From: Streptomyces sp. Tu 3180
Lineage (GTDB): Bacteria; Actinomycetota; Actinomycetes; Streptomycetales; Streptomycetaceae
Length of the DNA stretch: 64,000 bases
Direction: 5' to 3'
Assembly (NCBI RefSeq): GCF_009852415.1
Contig: NZ_WOXS01000002.1
Location: 6,116,001 to 6,180,000 of the forward strand
The position numbers were made by a program, and so were the translations under genes. Shown here in pieces: positions 9,125 to 18,598 of this stretch. The notes below the pieces were generated by a model. That model saw nothing but the letters and a program-made list of their open reading frames with translations. It was not told where the DNA came from and made no database searches. Every line of letters begins with the position of its first letter. The first letter of the stretch is position 1.

Positions 9125-9748
9125 ATGGTTACTTCGAGCTGGGCGGCTGCCCACGCTCAGACGGTCGCCTCCCGCCGGCGCGGCGCCGTACTGGAACGCG
9201 CGATCCTCGATGCCGCGCTGGAGCAGCTCAGCACGGTCGGCTGGAGCGGTCTGACGATGGAGGGCGTCGCCGCGGGCGCCCAGACCGGGAAGGCCGCCGT
9301 CTACCGCCGCTGGCCGTCCAAGGAGGACCTGGTCGCGGACGCCCTGAAGTCCGAGCTGCCGCGTTTCGGTGAGGCGCCCGACCTGGGGAGCGTGCGCGAG
9401 GACCTCCTGGCGCTGTGCCGGCGGGCGCGCGACGCGATGTTCTCCCGGCCGGGAGCCGCCCTGCGTTCGGTGATTCACGAGTGCGACACCGTGCAGGCCG
9501 AACCCTTCCACGCCGTGATCGTCGAGGGGGTCGTGGAACCGACCATCCAGATGCTGCGCGAGGTGATCGAGCGCGGAATCGAGCGGGGAGAGGTGCGTCC
9601 CGAGGCCGCGAACGGATATGTCTTCGACGCCATCCCCGCGATGATGATGTACCGGTCCAAGATGTGCGCAAGCGAATGGGCGGATGCCGACCTGGAGGAG
9701 ATGATCGACCGGTTGATGGTTCCGCTGCTGCGGCCGGACGGCTCCTGA
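9125..9748 (+). CDS. TetR/AcrR family transcriptional regulator
   Basis: A 207-residue repressor. The N-terminal HTH is clear: ILDAALEQLSTVGWSGLTMEGVAAGAQTGKAAVYRRW-type sequence at residues ~25-65. It is followed by a helical ligand-binding C-terminal domain of the TetR_C type. ATG 9125 is chosen because GGAGAG ends 6 nt upstream (9114-9120 region); an earlier ATG at 9062 lacks a binding site. The gene is divergent from the DHA2 exporter, and twin palindromes between them support control of both genes. The ligand is probably a hydrophobic drug-like molecule. Confidence 0.93.
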   Translation: MVTSSWAAAHAQTVASRRRGAVLERAILDAALEQLSTVGWSGLTMEGVAAGAQTGKAAVYRRWPSKEDLVADALKSELPRFGEAPDLGSVREDLLALCRRARDAMFSRPGAALRSVIHECDTVQAEPFHAVIVEGVVEPTIQMLREVIERGIERGEVRPEAANGYVFDAIPAMMMYRSKMCASEWADADLEEMIDRLMVPLLRPDGS

Positions 9749-9829
9749 CCGGATCCCGCCGGGGAGATGACGCCGCTCGGGGAGCCGGGGTGTCGCGGGC
9801 CGTCGAGGGCGGCGTACCCTGAGGGCGCC

Positions 9830-10531
9830 ATGCCGTACGAACCACCCACTCACACCGTCGAGCGCTCCCTCCGCGCCACGACCGGGGCGAAGATCGTTGC
9901 AGGTGTCGACGAGGTGGGGCGCGGCGCGTGGGCCGGCCCCGTCACCGTCTGCGCGGCGGTCACCGGACTGCGCCGGCCCCCCGAAGGGCTCACCGACTCC
10001 AAGCTCCTCACCGTCAAGCGGCGCGCCGAGCTCGCCGGGACGCTGCGGAGTTGGGTGACGTCGTACGCGCTCGGGCACGCGTCTCCGGAGGAGATCGACG
10101 ACCTGGGGATGACGGCCGCGCTGCGGTTGGCGGCGGTGCGGGCGCTGGAAGCGCTGCCGGTCCGGCCCGACGCGGTGATACTCGACGGCAAGCACGACTA
10201 CCTCGGCGCGCCCTGGAAGGTCCGTACGGTGATCAAGGGCGACCGGTCGTGCGTGGCGGTCGCGGCGGCCTCGGTGATCGCCAAGGTCCAGCGCGACAAA
10301 ATGATGGCCGAACTGGGCGTCGACCATGCAGACTTCGGTTTCGCGGACAACGCCGGGTATCCGTCGCCCGTGCACAAGGCCGCACTGGAGGTCCGGGGAC
10401 CCACCCCGCACCACCGGTTGTCGTGGGCGTATCTTGATGCGCTGCCCCAGTGGCGGCACCTCAAGAAGGTCCGCAGCTGGGCGGACGGAAGTGTTCCGGG
10501 GATCGAGGGTCAGCTCGGCTTCGATTTCTGA
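9830..10531 (+). CDS. rnhB: Ribonuclease HII
   Basis: A 233-residue type 2 RNase H that nicks RNA-DNA hybrids and excises misincorporated ribonucleotides. The catalytic motif GVDEVGRGAWAGPV gives the Asp-Glu pair. LTDSKLLT, VILDGKHDYL (third Asp) and KGDRSCVAVAAASVIAKVQRDKMM (motif with Lys and Asp-contacting Ser) follow in the normal order. ATG 9830 is 9 nt after TACCCT (9815-9820), with GAGG at 9821-9824 as a possible weak ribosome-binding site. The usual rplS-lepB neighbours are absent. Confidence 0.96.
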   Translation: MPYEPPTHTVERSLRATTGAKIVAGVDEVGRGAWAGPVTVCAAVTGLRRPPEGLTDSKLLTVKRRAELAGTLRSWVTSYALGHASPEEIDDLGMTAALRLAAVRALEALPVRPDAVILDGKHDYLGAPWKVRTVIKGDRSCVAVAAASVIAKVQRDKMMAELGVDHADFGFADNAGYPSPVHKAALEVRGPTPHHRLSWAYLDALPQWRHLKKVRSWADGSVPGIEGQLGFDF

Positions 10532-10599
10532 CGGTTCCGCTCGCACTCATGTGCCACCCGGCGGCGCGAGCCGTACCAACGTTTGATAAAAATCAGCTC

Positions 10600-11229
10600 A
10601 TGCCTCTCATTCCCGAGGAGCCTCAGATTCACGAGAGTGCCCAGGGTCCCCGCGCCACTCCGGCCAGTGGCCGCACCGCGCCGACCCCCCGCCCCGTACC
10701 CGGTCCCCGCCCCGCGGCTCCGTCGCGCCCCGGTCGCCCCGGCCCGCCGCGGCCCGCGCCGCCGGCGCAACGTGCGCCGCGTGACGCGGCCGCTCCGGCC
10801 AAGCCCGGCCCTTCGGGTCCGGCCGCGCCCGCCGGAGCCACCCCGCAGATCCAGTTGATCCCGGCCTCGGTCCAGGGGGCGCTCGACGCCGCCGAGGAGG
10901 CCGTGGACCTGCTGCTGGACTCGGGCCGTGCCCCCGGCGACGTGCTGGTGATCACCACCGGCGAGCCGCACCCGTGGGCCACCCACGAACTGTCCTTCGG
11001 CGAGGCCTCCTACTGGGCCCAGCACGACGCCGGTGACGACGTCTTCTACACGGACGCCGGCGTCGCGGAGCGTGCCGGTGCGCGGCCCGTCGTGGTGGTC
11101 GCCGTCAACGGCGGCTCCCAGTCCGTGGCCGCCTCCGCCCTGTCGGCGGCCCACGCCAAGGCCGGCGCCCTGCTGATCGTCTGCGGCGACCCGCAGCGGA
11201 TCAACTCGGTGCTGGGCGCGGGCGTCTGA
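10600..11229 (+). CDS. Conserved actinobacterial hypothetical protein with Pro-rich N-terminus
   Basis: A 209-residue protein in two parts. A disordered Pro/Ala/Arg-rich segment spans residues ~15-85. A folded domain of ~120 residues follows, with alternating beta strands (DVLVITTGEPHPWATHEL, ARPVVVVAVNGG, KAGALLIVCGDPQRINSV), resembling a small Rossmann-like alpha/beta fold. No known catalytic motif is recognised. It lies 68 nt behind rnhB in an AT-richer gap containing GATAAAAAT just before the ATG. Function unknown. Confidence 0.75.
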   Translation: MPLIPEEPQIHESAQGPRATPASGRTAPTPRPVPGPRPAAPSRPGRPGPPRPAPPAQRAPRDAAAPAKPGPSGPAAPAGATPQIQLIPASVQGALDAAEEAVDLLLDSGRAPGDVLVITTGEPHPWATHELSFGEASYWAQHDAGDDVFYTDAGVAERAGARPVVVVAVNGGSQSVAASALSAAHAKAGALLIVCGDPQRINSVLGAGV

Positions 11230-11236
11230 GCCGGCA

Positions 11237-11262
11237 CCCCGGCGTCGGAACGGACGCCGGGG
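11237..11262. terminator. Hairpin terminator
   Basis: Perfect 10-bp stem CCCCGGCGTC / GACGCCGGGG with a 6-nt loop, 7 nt after the stop of the Pro-rich hypothetical gene. Confidence 0.75.
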
Positions 11263-11440
11263 GATGACGCGAGCGCCGCGCCCGGGGACTCGGCGTGCCC
11301 GGGGGACCGGCCGGGCCGGTGCGCGGGCGGTTCGTGCTGCGCCGGGCCGAGTCCGGCGTCGTGCGGGCGCGCTGTGCCGTCCCGCCGTCCGACCCGCCCC
11401 GGGGAGCGGGCCGGAGACGCCGAGCGGTCCGTGCGCGGTG

Positions 11441-12055
11441 TCAGCGCGCCGCCGCGCGGCGCAGGACCTCCGACGCGGCGCCGCCGGTGCGCGGTATCCG
11501 GGGCGGTGCCTCGGACGTGGAGAACGGCTCCGGTGCCGAGCCGGCGCTGGGGTGACGCCCGCCACGGTCCTCACCGAGCACCTGCCAGCCGTCACGGGTC
11601 AGCGTGATGTACGCCCCGCAGCGCAGCCCGTGCAGGGTGCAGGCGTCCCGCAGCCCCCACATCCACGCGCCGTCCTCCTCGGTCCAACGTGCGTCGCCGT
11701 CACGGCAGTAGAGCAGTACGGCCGTGCGCACCGGGGTGCGGCGCCGCAGGTCGTGCGGGATGACCCGGCGCAACTGGGCCAGCAGCGCGTTGCGGAACAT
11801 CCAGCCGTCCGCGGGGGCGGAGCGGCGGGTGAACGAAGCGCTCGCCCGCAGCCGCTCGTCCGGGTCGAGCACGGCGACGACCGCGGTCGCCGGCCCGGGG
11901 CGATGCCGGACGTGCAGTCCGCTGACGACCTCGCGCGGGTTGCGCAGCAGCGGAATTCCCGCGGCGGCCCACTCCGCAGGTTCGAGCACACGGTTGGCGG
12001 AAGCGGCGGGCGTCGACAGTGATGCCGCCGAGGACGGAGCGAGTCCGAAGGTCAC
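11441..12055 (-). CDS. Hypothetical protein
   Basis: A 204-residue protein divergent from the recQ-like gene. It has a predicted alpha/beta core: WAAAGIPLLRNPREVVSGLHVRH, ATAVVAVLDPDERLRASASFTRRS, FRNALLAQLRRVIPHDLRRRTPVRTAVLLYCRDGDARWTEEDGAWMWGLRDAC (described as segments, not contiguous). No family is recognised. GTG 12055 is preferred because GGGAGGA ends 2 nt upstream; the open frame extends to 12166 without a better start. The divergent arrangement may hint at a shared DNA-metabolism role with the helicase, but that is conjecture. Confidence 0.65.
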   Translation of the reverse strand: MTFGLAPSSAASLSTPAASANRVLEPAEWAAAGIPLLRNPREVVSGLHVRHRPGPATAVVAVLDPDERLRASASFTRRSAPADGWMFRNALLAQLRRVIPHDLRRRTPVRTAVLLYCRDGDARWTEEDGAWMWGLRDACTLHGLRCGAYITLTRDGWQVLGEDRGGRHPSAGSAPEPFSTSEAPPRIPRTGGAASEVLRRAAAR

Positions 12056-12410
12056 GGTCCTCCCTTCGGCTACGCCCACACTGCGGGCGGGGTCGGATTC
12101 GGGGGAGCGCGCACGCAACGGAGCACTACCTGATCGGCGGACGAACCGTGCGGGTGCGGACTTCAATTCTTCCTGTCGAACTGGGATGCGGCAACGAGCA
12201 ATTGGGACAGCCGACCGTTATCGGATGAAGTGCGGCTTATATCCCCACACGCCGCCCCTCCGGGCCACGCACGTGGCGTTCGATCACGACACATGCGTAC
12301 GCCGCGGGAGACCGGGTCTCCGGAGGGACGCGCCCCGAGGAGCGTGCGCGAGCGGGCCGTCACGCAGGGTGAAGTGGCCGATTGTCAGTGCCGTCGGGTT
12401 GCATGGGGGC
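12056..12410. other. Divergent promoter region of the hypothetical gene and recQ-like gene
   Basis: A 355-nt non-coding gap. It contains an AT-richer patch (about 12165-12245, including TTATAT near 12236) that may hold the helicase promoter. No clear -35/-10 pair or inverted repeat was found. Confidence 0.4.
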
Positions 12411-14570
12411 ATGGACGACCTGGAGCTCCGCACCGAAGCAGACGCCATCCTCGCCGAGCTCGTCGGCGCCCCGCAGGGCTCGGCGCGGTTGCGGGAGGAC
12501 CAGTGGCAGGCGGTGGCGGCCCTGGTGAAGGAGCGCCGACGGGCCCTGGTGGTGCAGCGCACCGGCTGGGGCAAGTCGGCGGTGTACTTCGTGGCCACCG
12601 CTCTGCTGCGCCGGCGTGGCTCCGGCCCGACGGTGATCGTCTCGCCGCTGCTGGCGTTGATGCGCAACCAGGTCGAGTCGGCGGCGCGGGCCGGTATCCG
12701 GGCGCGCACCATCAACTCGGCCAACCCGGAGGAGTGGGACACCATCCAGGAGGAGGTCGAGCGCGGCGAGACCGACGTTCTCCTCATCAGCCCGGAACGC
12801 CTCAACTCCGTGGACTTCCGCGAACAGATGCTGCCCAAGCTCGCGGCCACGACCGGCCTGCTGGTGGTCGACGAGGCGCACTGCATCTCCGACTGGGGGC
12901 ACGACTTCCGGCCCGACTACCGCCGGCTGCGGGCGATGCTCGCCGAACTCGCTCCCGGCGTTCCGGTGCTCGCGACGACGGCGACCGCCAACGCGCGGGT
13001 CACCGCGGACGTGGCCGAGCAGTTGGGCACCGGCGCGGGCGAGGCCCTGGTGCTGCGGGGCCCGCTCGAGCGGGAGAGCCTCCGGCTCGGAGTCGTCCGG
13101 CTGCCGGACGCCGCGCACCGCCTGGCCTGGCTCGCCGAGCACCTGGACGAGCTGCCGGGATCCGGGATCGTCTACGCGCTGACGGTGGCCGCGGCCGAGG
13201 AGGCCACCGCCTTCCTGCGCCAGCGCGGCTTTCAGGTGGCCTCCTACACGGGGCGCACGGAGAACGCCGACCGGCTGCAGGCCGAGGCCGACCTGCTGGG
13301 GAACCGGGTCAAGGCGCTGGTGGCGACGTCGGCGCTGGGCATGGGATTCGACAAGCCGGACCTGGGCTTCGTGGTCCACCTCGGCTCGCCGTCCTCGCCG
13401 ATCGCCTACTACCAGCAGGTGGGGCGCGCGGGCCGCGGTGTGGCCCACGCCGACGTACTGCTGCTGCCGGGCAAGGAGGACGAGGCCATCTGGCGCTACT
13501 TCGCCGACACCGCCTTCCCGCCCGAGGCGCAGGTCCGCCAGACCCTCTCGGCCCTCGCCGGTGCGGGGCGGCCCCTGTCCGTACCGGCACTGGAGGCGGC
13601 GGTGGACCTTCGGCGCACCCGCCTGGAGACGATGCTGAAGGTGCTCGACGTCGACGGCGCGGTCAAGCGGGTGAAGGGCGGCTGGACGGCCACGGGAGCC
13701 GACTGGGTGTACGACACCGAGCGCTACGCCTGGGTGGCGCGGCAGCGCGCCGCCGAGCAGCAGGCCATGCGTGATTACGTGAGCACGGACCGGTGCCGGA
13801 TGGAGTTCCTGCGCCGGCAGCTGGACGACGAGGGGGCGGCTCCGTGCGGCCGTTGCGACAACTGCGCGGGCGCCTGGGCCGATCCCTCGGTTTCGGCGGA
13901 GGCGTTGACGGGGGCGGCGAAGGAGCTGGACCGCCCGGGGGTGGCGGTCGAGCCGCGCCGGATGTGGCCGACGGGGATGCCCGCCCTGGGCATCGACCTC
14001 AAGGGCCGCATCCCGGCCGAGGAGCAGTGCTCCACCGGGCGCGCCCTGGGCCGGCTCTCGGACATCGGCTGGGGCAACCGGCTGCGCCCGCTGCTGGCCG
14101 AGGACGCACCCGACGGGCCGGTCCCCGACGACGTCCTGCGGGCCGCGGTGACGGTCCTCGCCGACTGGGCGCGCTCCGCGGGGGGCTGGGCGTCGGACGG
14201 CCCGGACGCCCTCGCCCGTCCGGTGGGCGTCGTCGCCGTGCCGTCCCTGACCCGACCCCTGCTGGTCGCGTCCCTGGCCCGGGGAGTGGCGGACATCGGG
14301 CGACTGCCCTTCCTGGGCGCCCTGGCGTACACGGGGCCGGACGGCGCGCACGCGGCCCGGCGGAGCAACTCCGCCCAGCGCCTCAGGGCGCTGTCCGGGG
14401 CCTTCACCGTCCCCGGGGAGCTGGCCGACGCCCTGGCCGGTGTCTCAGGGCCCGTCCTGCTCGTGGACGACCGCACGGACTCCGGCTGGACCCTCGCGGT
14501 CGCCGCTCGCCTGCTGAGGCGGGCGGGGGCGGCCCAGGTCCTGCCGCTGGTGCTCGCCACGGCGGGCTGA
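12411..14570 (+). CDS. RecQ-family ATP-dependent DNA helicase fused to a phosphoribosyltransferase-like domain
   Basis: A 719-residue SF2 helicase. Walker A is TGWGKS (51-56), the DEAH box is at 154-157, and the RecQ aromatic-loop-like segment DWGHDFRPDY follows at 161-170. Motif VI is YQQVGRAGRG. The zinc site of RecQ is present (Cys near 463, then CGRCDNC near 479-485). Beyond it, residues ~520-719 form an extra domain ending in VLLVDDRTDSGWTLAVAARL. This looks like the PRPP-binding loop of type I phosphoribosyltransferases. The classical HRDC domain is not seen. ATG 12411 is preceded by a G-rich stretch. A role in DNA repair is likely; the function of the PRTase-like module is unknown. Confidence 0.92.
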   Translation: MDDLELRTEADAILAELVGAPQGSARLREDQWQAVAALVKERRRALVVQRTGWGKSAVYFVATALLRRRGSGPTVIVSPLLALMRNQVESAARAGIRARTINSANPEEWDTIQEEVERGETDVLLISPERLNSVDFREQMLPKLAATTGLLVVDEAHCISDWGHDFRPDYRRLRAMLAELAPGVPVLATTATANARVTADVAEQLGTGAGEALVLRGPLERESLRLGVVRLPDAAHRLAWLAEHLDELPGSGIVYALTVAAAEEATAFLRQRGFQVASYTGRTENADRLQAEADLLGNRVKALVATSALGMGFDKPDLGFVVHLGSPSSPIAYYQQVGRAGRGVAHADVLLLPGKEDEAIWRYFADTAFPPEAQVRQTLSALAGAGRPLSVPALEAAVDLRRTRLETMLKVLDVDGAVKRVKGGWTATGADWVYDTERYAWVARQRAAEQQAMRDYVSTDRCRMEFLRRQLDDEGAAPCGRCDNCAGAWADPSVSAEALTGAAKELDRPGVAVEPRRMWPTGMPALGIDLKGRIPAEEQCSTGRALGRLSDIGWGNRLRPLLAEDAPDGPVPDDVLRAAVTVLADWARSAGGWASDGPDALARPVGVVAVPSLTRPLLVASLARGVADIGRLPFLGALAYTGPDGAHAARRSNSAQRLRALSGAFTVPGELADALAGVSGPVLLVDDRTDSGWTLAVAARLLRRAGAAQVLPLVLATAG

Positions 14571-14629
14571 CCGCCCCTTCCCGACGCGCCCGGGCCCCCT
14601 GCGTCCCGGGGGCCCTCAGGGCTTTGCCC

Positions 14630-15019
14630 GTGGGAAACCCGCCGGAAGCCCTTGGACGGTCCGGCCCGGCTCCGCTCGCCCCGTCCCGCCCGCTGATCGC
14701 CCTCGGCGCCGTCGCCGGCTCCGTGGCCCTGCCGGTGGCCTGCTCCTCCGGCACCGGCTCCGGGGGGACGGCCGGCGCCGCGGGTGCGGAGCAGGTCACC
14801 CTGACCACCAACCTCGGTGAGAAGAAGCGCGGCGGCGACGTGCGTTCCCACCTGCCCTGGGCGGTGCTGGGCGGTGTCGCCCTGCTGACGGTGTGCGACC
14901 TGATCGGCCGCACCGTCGTCGCCCCGCCGGAGATCCCCGCCTCGGTGATCCTCGGGGCCGTCGTCTTCCTGAGCCTGATCCTGCGCCGGTTCGCACGAGG
15001 AGGAGCCGTCCATGCCTGA
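14630..15019 (+). pseudogene. Chimeric remnant: siderophore-binding lipoprotein signal fused to FecCD permease C-terminus
   Basis: An open frame of 129 residues joins two unrelated gene ends. The first half has a lipoprotein signal (LIALGAVAGSVALPVACSSG, lipobox-like VACS) as in iron-siderophore binding proteins. From about nt 14820 it becomes the last ~60 residues of a BtuC/FecCD permease (SHLPWAVLGGVALLTVCDLI, then APPEIPASVILGAVV). An in-frame deletion of roughly one binding-protein gene plus most of a permease gene explains this. The product can be neither protein. Its stop overlaps the start of the next permease gene, preserving the original operon junction. Confidence 0.75.
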
Positions 15020-16063
15020 GTCCGCAGCCGTCCGGGCGCCGGCCGCCTCCGGCCCGGCCGCCCCCGGCCGTTCCCTGCGGCCGTCGGGCACCCCGGAGGA
15101 GGGGCGGCGGCGCGGCCCGAGTCCGCGCGTGCGCCTGGTCGTCGTCGGCGGCGCCGTCGTGGTGGCCGCGCTCTGCTTCCTGTTCCCCTTCGTCAGGGGC
15201 TCGTTCGAGTTCGCGATCGAGCGACGGCTGACCCTGGTCGGCGCCATGGTGGTGGCGGCCTTCGCCCAGGGCGTGGGAACCGTCGTGTTCCAGACCGTCA
15301 CCCGCAACCGGATCCTCACCCCGTCCCTATGGGCTTCGACGCCGTCCACACCCTGATGCAGACGCTGATGGTGTTCTTCCTCGGCGGCACCGCGCTGGCC
15401 GCGACCGACGGGCTCGCCAAGCTGGTCGTGCAGACGGCGCTGATGGTCGCCTTCACCACGGTGCTGTTCCGCTGGCTCTTCAGCGGCCCCACGGGCAACC
15501 TCCACGTGCTGCTGCTGGCCGGGGTGGTGCCGGGCGCGGCCTTCGAGAGCCTGTCGCTGTTCCTCCAGAGGATGCTGGCGCCCGCGGACTACGACGTGCT
15601 CTCCGCGCGGCTGTTCGGCCGCCTCGGATCGGTGGAGGCGACGCACCTCCCGTTCGCCTTCGCCGTGTGCGCCGCGGCCGGCCTCTGCCTGTGGCGGCGC
15701 CGGCACCGGCTCGACGTGCTGCTGCCGGGCCGGGACGCGGCCACCGGGCTGGGCCTGAACCACCGCGGGGAGCTGACCGGCGCGCTGGTCGTGGTCTCGC
15801 TGATGGTCGCGATGTCGACGGCGCTGGCCGGTCCGATGACCTTCTTCGGGTTCACCGCGGCGCTGCTCGCCCACCAGTTCTCGGGGACCCACCGGCACGC
15901 CGTCGTCCTGCCGACGGCCTTCCTGATGGGCCTGCTCACCCTGCTCGTCGGCCAGTTCACGATGGAGCACATCGTGTACGCGTCCGGCATGCTCACCACC
16001 GTCCTCGAGTTCCTCGGCGGCGTGGTCTTCCTGGCCTACCTGCTCAAGAAGGGCACCCTGTGA
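15012..16063 (+). pseudogene. Frameshifted FecCD-family iron-siderophore permease
   Basis: AGGAGGA and ATG 15012 start a FecCD-type permease: MPESAAVRAP, then membrane segments, ending in frame one with NRILTPSL. The continuation, MGFDAVHTLMQTLMVFFLGG, is encoded one frame over from ATG 15329. In intact homologues the motif reads NRILTPSxMGFD without interruption. A single missing base around 15327-15329 (CCG TCC CT-ATG) therefore splits the gene into 114- and 244-residue pieces. The rest, to 16063, is otherwise full length with ~9 hydrophobic segments. It is either a true pseudogene or a sequencing error in a GC-rich site. Confidence 0.8.
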
Positions 16064-16818
16064 TCGGGTTCCACGATCTGGTCAAGTCCTACGGGGACCG
16101 CACCGTCCTCGGCCCGGTGAGCGGCCGCATCGAGGAGGGCGGCATCACCTCGCTGATCGGACCGAACGGCGCGGGCAAGTCGACGCTGCTCACCCTGCTC
16201 GGCCGGCTGGCCGAGCCCACCGCCGGCACGGTGCTCCTGGACGGCGTGGACGTGCACCGCACACCGTCGGCCGAGACGGCCCGGCGACTGGCCGTCCTGC
16301 GCCAGGACAACCACTTCACCGCCCGGGTCACCGTGCGGGAACCCGTCGCCTTCGGCAGGTTCCCGCACAGCCGGGGCCGGCTCACCGCCGAGGACCACGA
16401 GCACATCGACCGGGCCCTGGACTTCCTCGACCTGGGTGCCCTGGCCGACCGCCACCTCGACCAGCTCTCCGGCGGCCGACGGCAGCGCGCCCATGTCGCC
16501 ATGGTGCCGGCCCAGGACACCCGCTACGTGCTGCTCGACGAGCCGCTGAACAACCTCGACATCCGGCACGCGGTCCGGATGATGGAGCAACTGCGCTCCC
16601 CGGCCGACGAGTTGCACAAGACCGTGGTCCTGGTGGTGCACGACATCAACATCGCGGCCGGCTACTCCGACCACGTCATCGCGCTGCGGGACGGCGCGAT
16701 CGTCGCCCACGGCACCCCGGCCGAGCTGATGGGTCCCGACCTCCTCACCCGGGTCTTCGACACCCCGGTCCAGGGGCACGAGGTCGACGGCCGCCCCCTG
16801 GCGGTCCACCACCGCTGA
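16060..16818 (+). CDS. ABC transporter ATP-binding protein, iron-siderophore (FecE-like) type
   Basis: A 252-residue ATPase with all motifs: Walker A GPNGAGKS (~35-42), Q-loop LRQDNHF, a signature with Arg replacing the usual Gln (LSGGRRQRAHVAMVPAQDT, ~140-158), Walker B YVLLDEPLNNLD and the H-loop VVHD. The MV(L)AQDT pattern is typical of siderophore importers. Its GTG overlaps the TGA of the permease (GTGA at 16060-16063), showing former translational coupling. Its permease partners are broken, so unless it serves other permeases it may be on the way to decay. The Pro in MVPAQDT is a small departure from the family. Confidence 0.9.
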   Translation: MIGFHDLVKSYGDRTVLGPVSGRIEEGGITSLIGPNGAGKSTLLTLLGRLAEPTAGTVLLDGVDVHRTPSAETARRLAVLRQDNHFTARVTVREPVAFGRFPHSRGRLTAEDHEHIDRALDFLDLGALADRHLDQLSGGRRQRAHVAMVPAQDTRYVLLDEPLNNLDIRHAVRMMEQLRSPADELHKTVVLVVHDINIAAGYSDHVIALRDGAIVAHGTPAELMGPDLLTRVFDTPVQGHEVDGRPLAVHHR

Positions 16819-16891
16819 CAGGTGATGTGTCCCTGATCGGACTTATCCACAGGGCGAAGCGGAGTCTCGAATTCCGCGAGATCGTCTTCGC

Positions 16892-18598
16892 ATGACGAAC
16901 CACGGCGAAACGACTGGATCCTCCGAAAACAGTGGCATTCCCGGGCGCGACAGGCGCGAGCACACCGGCCTCCCGGAGCGTGCCGGCCCCGCGGACCCCA
17001 CCGAGCCCACCGGTCCCCGCGGGCACGATGACGGGGAAGGCCGCGCGCCGCGCGCCGCGGACATCACCTGCACCGCGTACGACCACGCGTACGACCATCA
17101 CGGCGACGCGCGGCAGATCACCCTGCGCACCCCGGCCGAACTCGCCGACGCGCTGCCCTACCTGCTCGGGTACCGCCCCGAGGACAGCATCGTGCTGGTC
17201 GCACTGCACGACAAGGACGGACGGGGCCGGTTCGGCGGCCGCGCCCGGCTCGGCATTCCCGCGAAGCCGGACGACTGGCCCTCTGCCGCCCGGCAGCTCG
17301 CCCGCGGCCTGGTGACGGGCGGCGAGCGCCGGGGCGCCCGGCCCGAGCAGATGGTCGTCTTCCTCTGCCACGAGCCGGCCGAGGGCGAGTCCGGCCGGCA
17401 GGTCAAGGAGCGGCTGGGGCCACTCGCCCACGCACTGCGCCTGGAGTGCGGCGCCCTCGACGTCCCGGTGGTGGAGGCCCTGTGCGTCTCGGGCGGCCGT
17501 TTCTGGTCCTACTGCTGCGACAACGAGGGCTGCTGCCCGGCCGAGGGGACGCCGATGGGCCTGCCCGGCACCTCGGTCCTGGCCGCCGCCGCCACCTACG
17601 CGGGCATCCAGGTCCGCGGCACGCTGCGCGAGCTGCGCGCCAGGCTCCTGCCGTGGGAGAACCCCGCCGCCGCCCTCGAACAGGAGGCCGCCCTGGACGC
17701 CGCCGGCGCGGCACTGGTCCCCAGGATCCTCGACGCGGCGGGGCGGCACGAGGTCGCCGAGGAGACGTTGAGGCTCGCCGAGCGGGTCATGGGCCGCCTC
17801 GCCGGTGCTCCGCCCGTCACCGGCGCGTTCCCGGCGGACCGGCGGGACGACGCGCTGCTCGGACACGGCGAGGCCGCCACGCTGATCCTCGGTCTGCAGG
17901 ACCGCACGACGCGCGACCGCGCGGCCGGGTGGATGGAGGGCGGCGAAGCGGGCGTCGCCCTCCGGCTGTGGCGGGCTCTGGCGCGCCGCTGTGTGGGAGC
18001 GTACGGCGAACACGCGGCCGCCCCCCTCACCCTCGCCGGCTGGGTCGCCTGGTCCACCGGCGACGAACTGGAAGCCCGGGAGGCGCTCGCCATGGCCCTG
18101 GGCGCCGACCCCGACTACCTCTTCGCCCGCCTCCTGCACCAGGCCTGCAACGAGGGCCTCGACCCGGAATCGATCCGCCGCTGTCTGCGCGCGGAACGCG
18201 AGGAACGCGGGCAGGCGGAGTCCGACGGACCGGTCACGGACGCCGGGGAGGGCGGCGGATGCGCACTCGTAGCCGCGGAACCCGCGGATTCCCCACCCGC
18301 TGCGTCCGAACGTGCGGTTTCCGCTCCGGAGGCGCCCTCCTCGCGCCGCCGACGCCGCACGCGTGTCCGCGCCCCCGGCGGCTGTTCCCCTCTCCGGATG
18401 CGGACGGAGGGGGAGCGCCGGGGCACGCGGGTTCCGCATCCGCGCGCGTCGGCGGGGAGCACGCGTCCCGGAGCCGGGGACCGTACGCGCCCGGGCGGCG
18501 CGCGTCCGGGCGCGGTGGTGCCGGACGCCGCACGCCGTCGTGGCGCTCCGCGGGGAGGCGCACAGTCCGGCGGGCGGAGCGGCGAAGGGGACGGGTGA
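16892..18598 (+). CDS. DUF4192 domain-containing protein
   Basis: A 568-residue protein. A disordered N-terminus (1-60) precedes the DUF4192 core (~65-440), which opens with the typical LRTPAELADALPYLLGYRPEDSIVLVAL-like segment. It has a CCDNEGCCPAEGTP cysteine motif near 205-220 and helical repeats in the second half. The last ~125 residues are Arg/Pro/Gly-rich, unlike the core, and look like read-through of non-conserved DNA; most homologues should end earlier. The stop lies inside the first copy of a 14-bp tandem repeat. Function unknown; the family is actinobacterial and cytosolic. Confidence 0.9.
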   Translation: MTNHGETTGSSENSGIPGRDRREHTGLPERAGPADPTEPTGPRGHDDGEGRAPRAADITCTAYDHAYDHHGDARQITLRTPAELADALPYLLGYRPEDSIVLVALHDKDGRGRFGGRARLGIPAKPDDWPSAARQLARGLVTGGERRGARPEQMVVFLCHEPAEGESGRQVKERLGPLAHALRLECGALDVPVVEALCVSGGRFWSYCCDNEGCCPAEGTPMGLPGTSVLAAAATYAGIQVRGTLRELRARLLPWENPAAALEQEAALDAAGAALVPRILDAAGRHEVAEETLRLAERVMGRLAGAPPVTGAFPADRRDDALLGHGEAATLILGLQDRTTRDRAAGWMEGGEAGVALRLWRALARRCVGAYGEHAAAPLTLAGWVAWSTGDELEAREALAMALGADPDYLFARLLHQACNEGLDPESIRRCLRAEREERGQAESDGPVTDAGEGGGCALVAAEPADSPPAASERAVSAPEAPSSRRRRRTRVRAPGGCSPLRMRTEGERRGTRVPHPRASAGSTRPGAGDRTRPGGARPGAVVPDAARRRGAPRGGAQSGGRSGEGDG

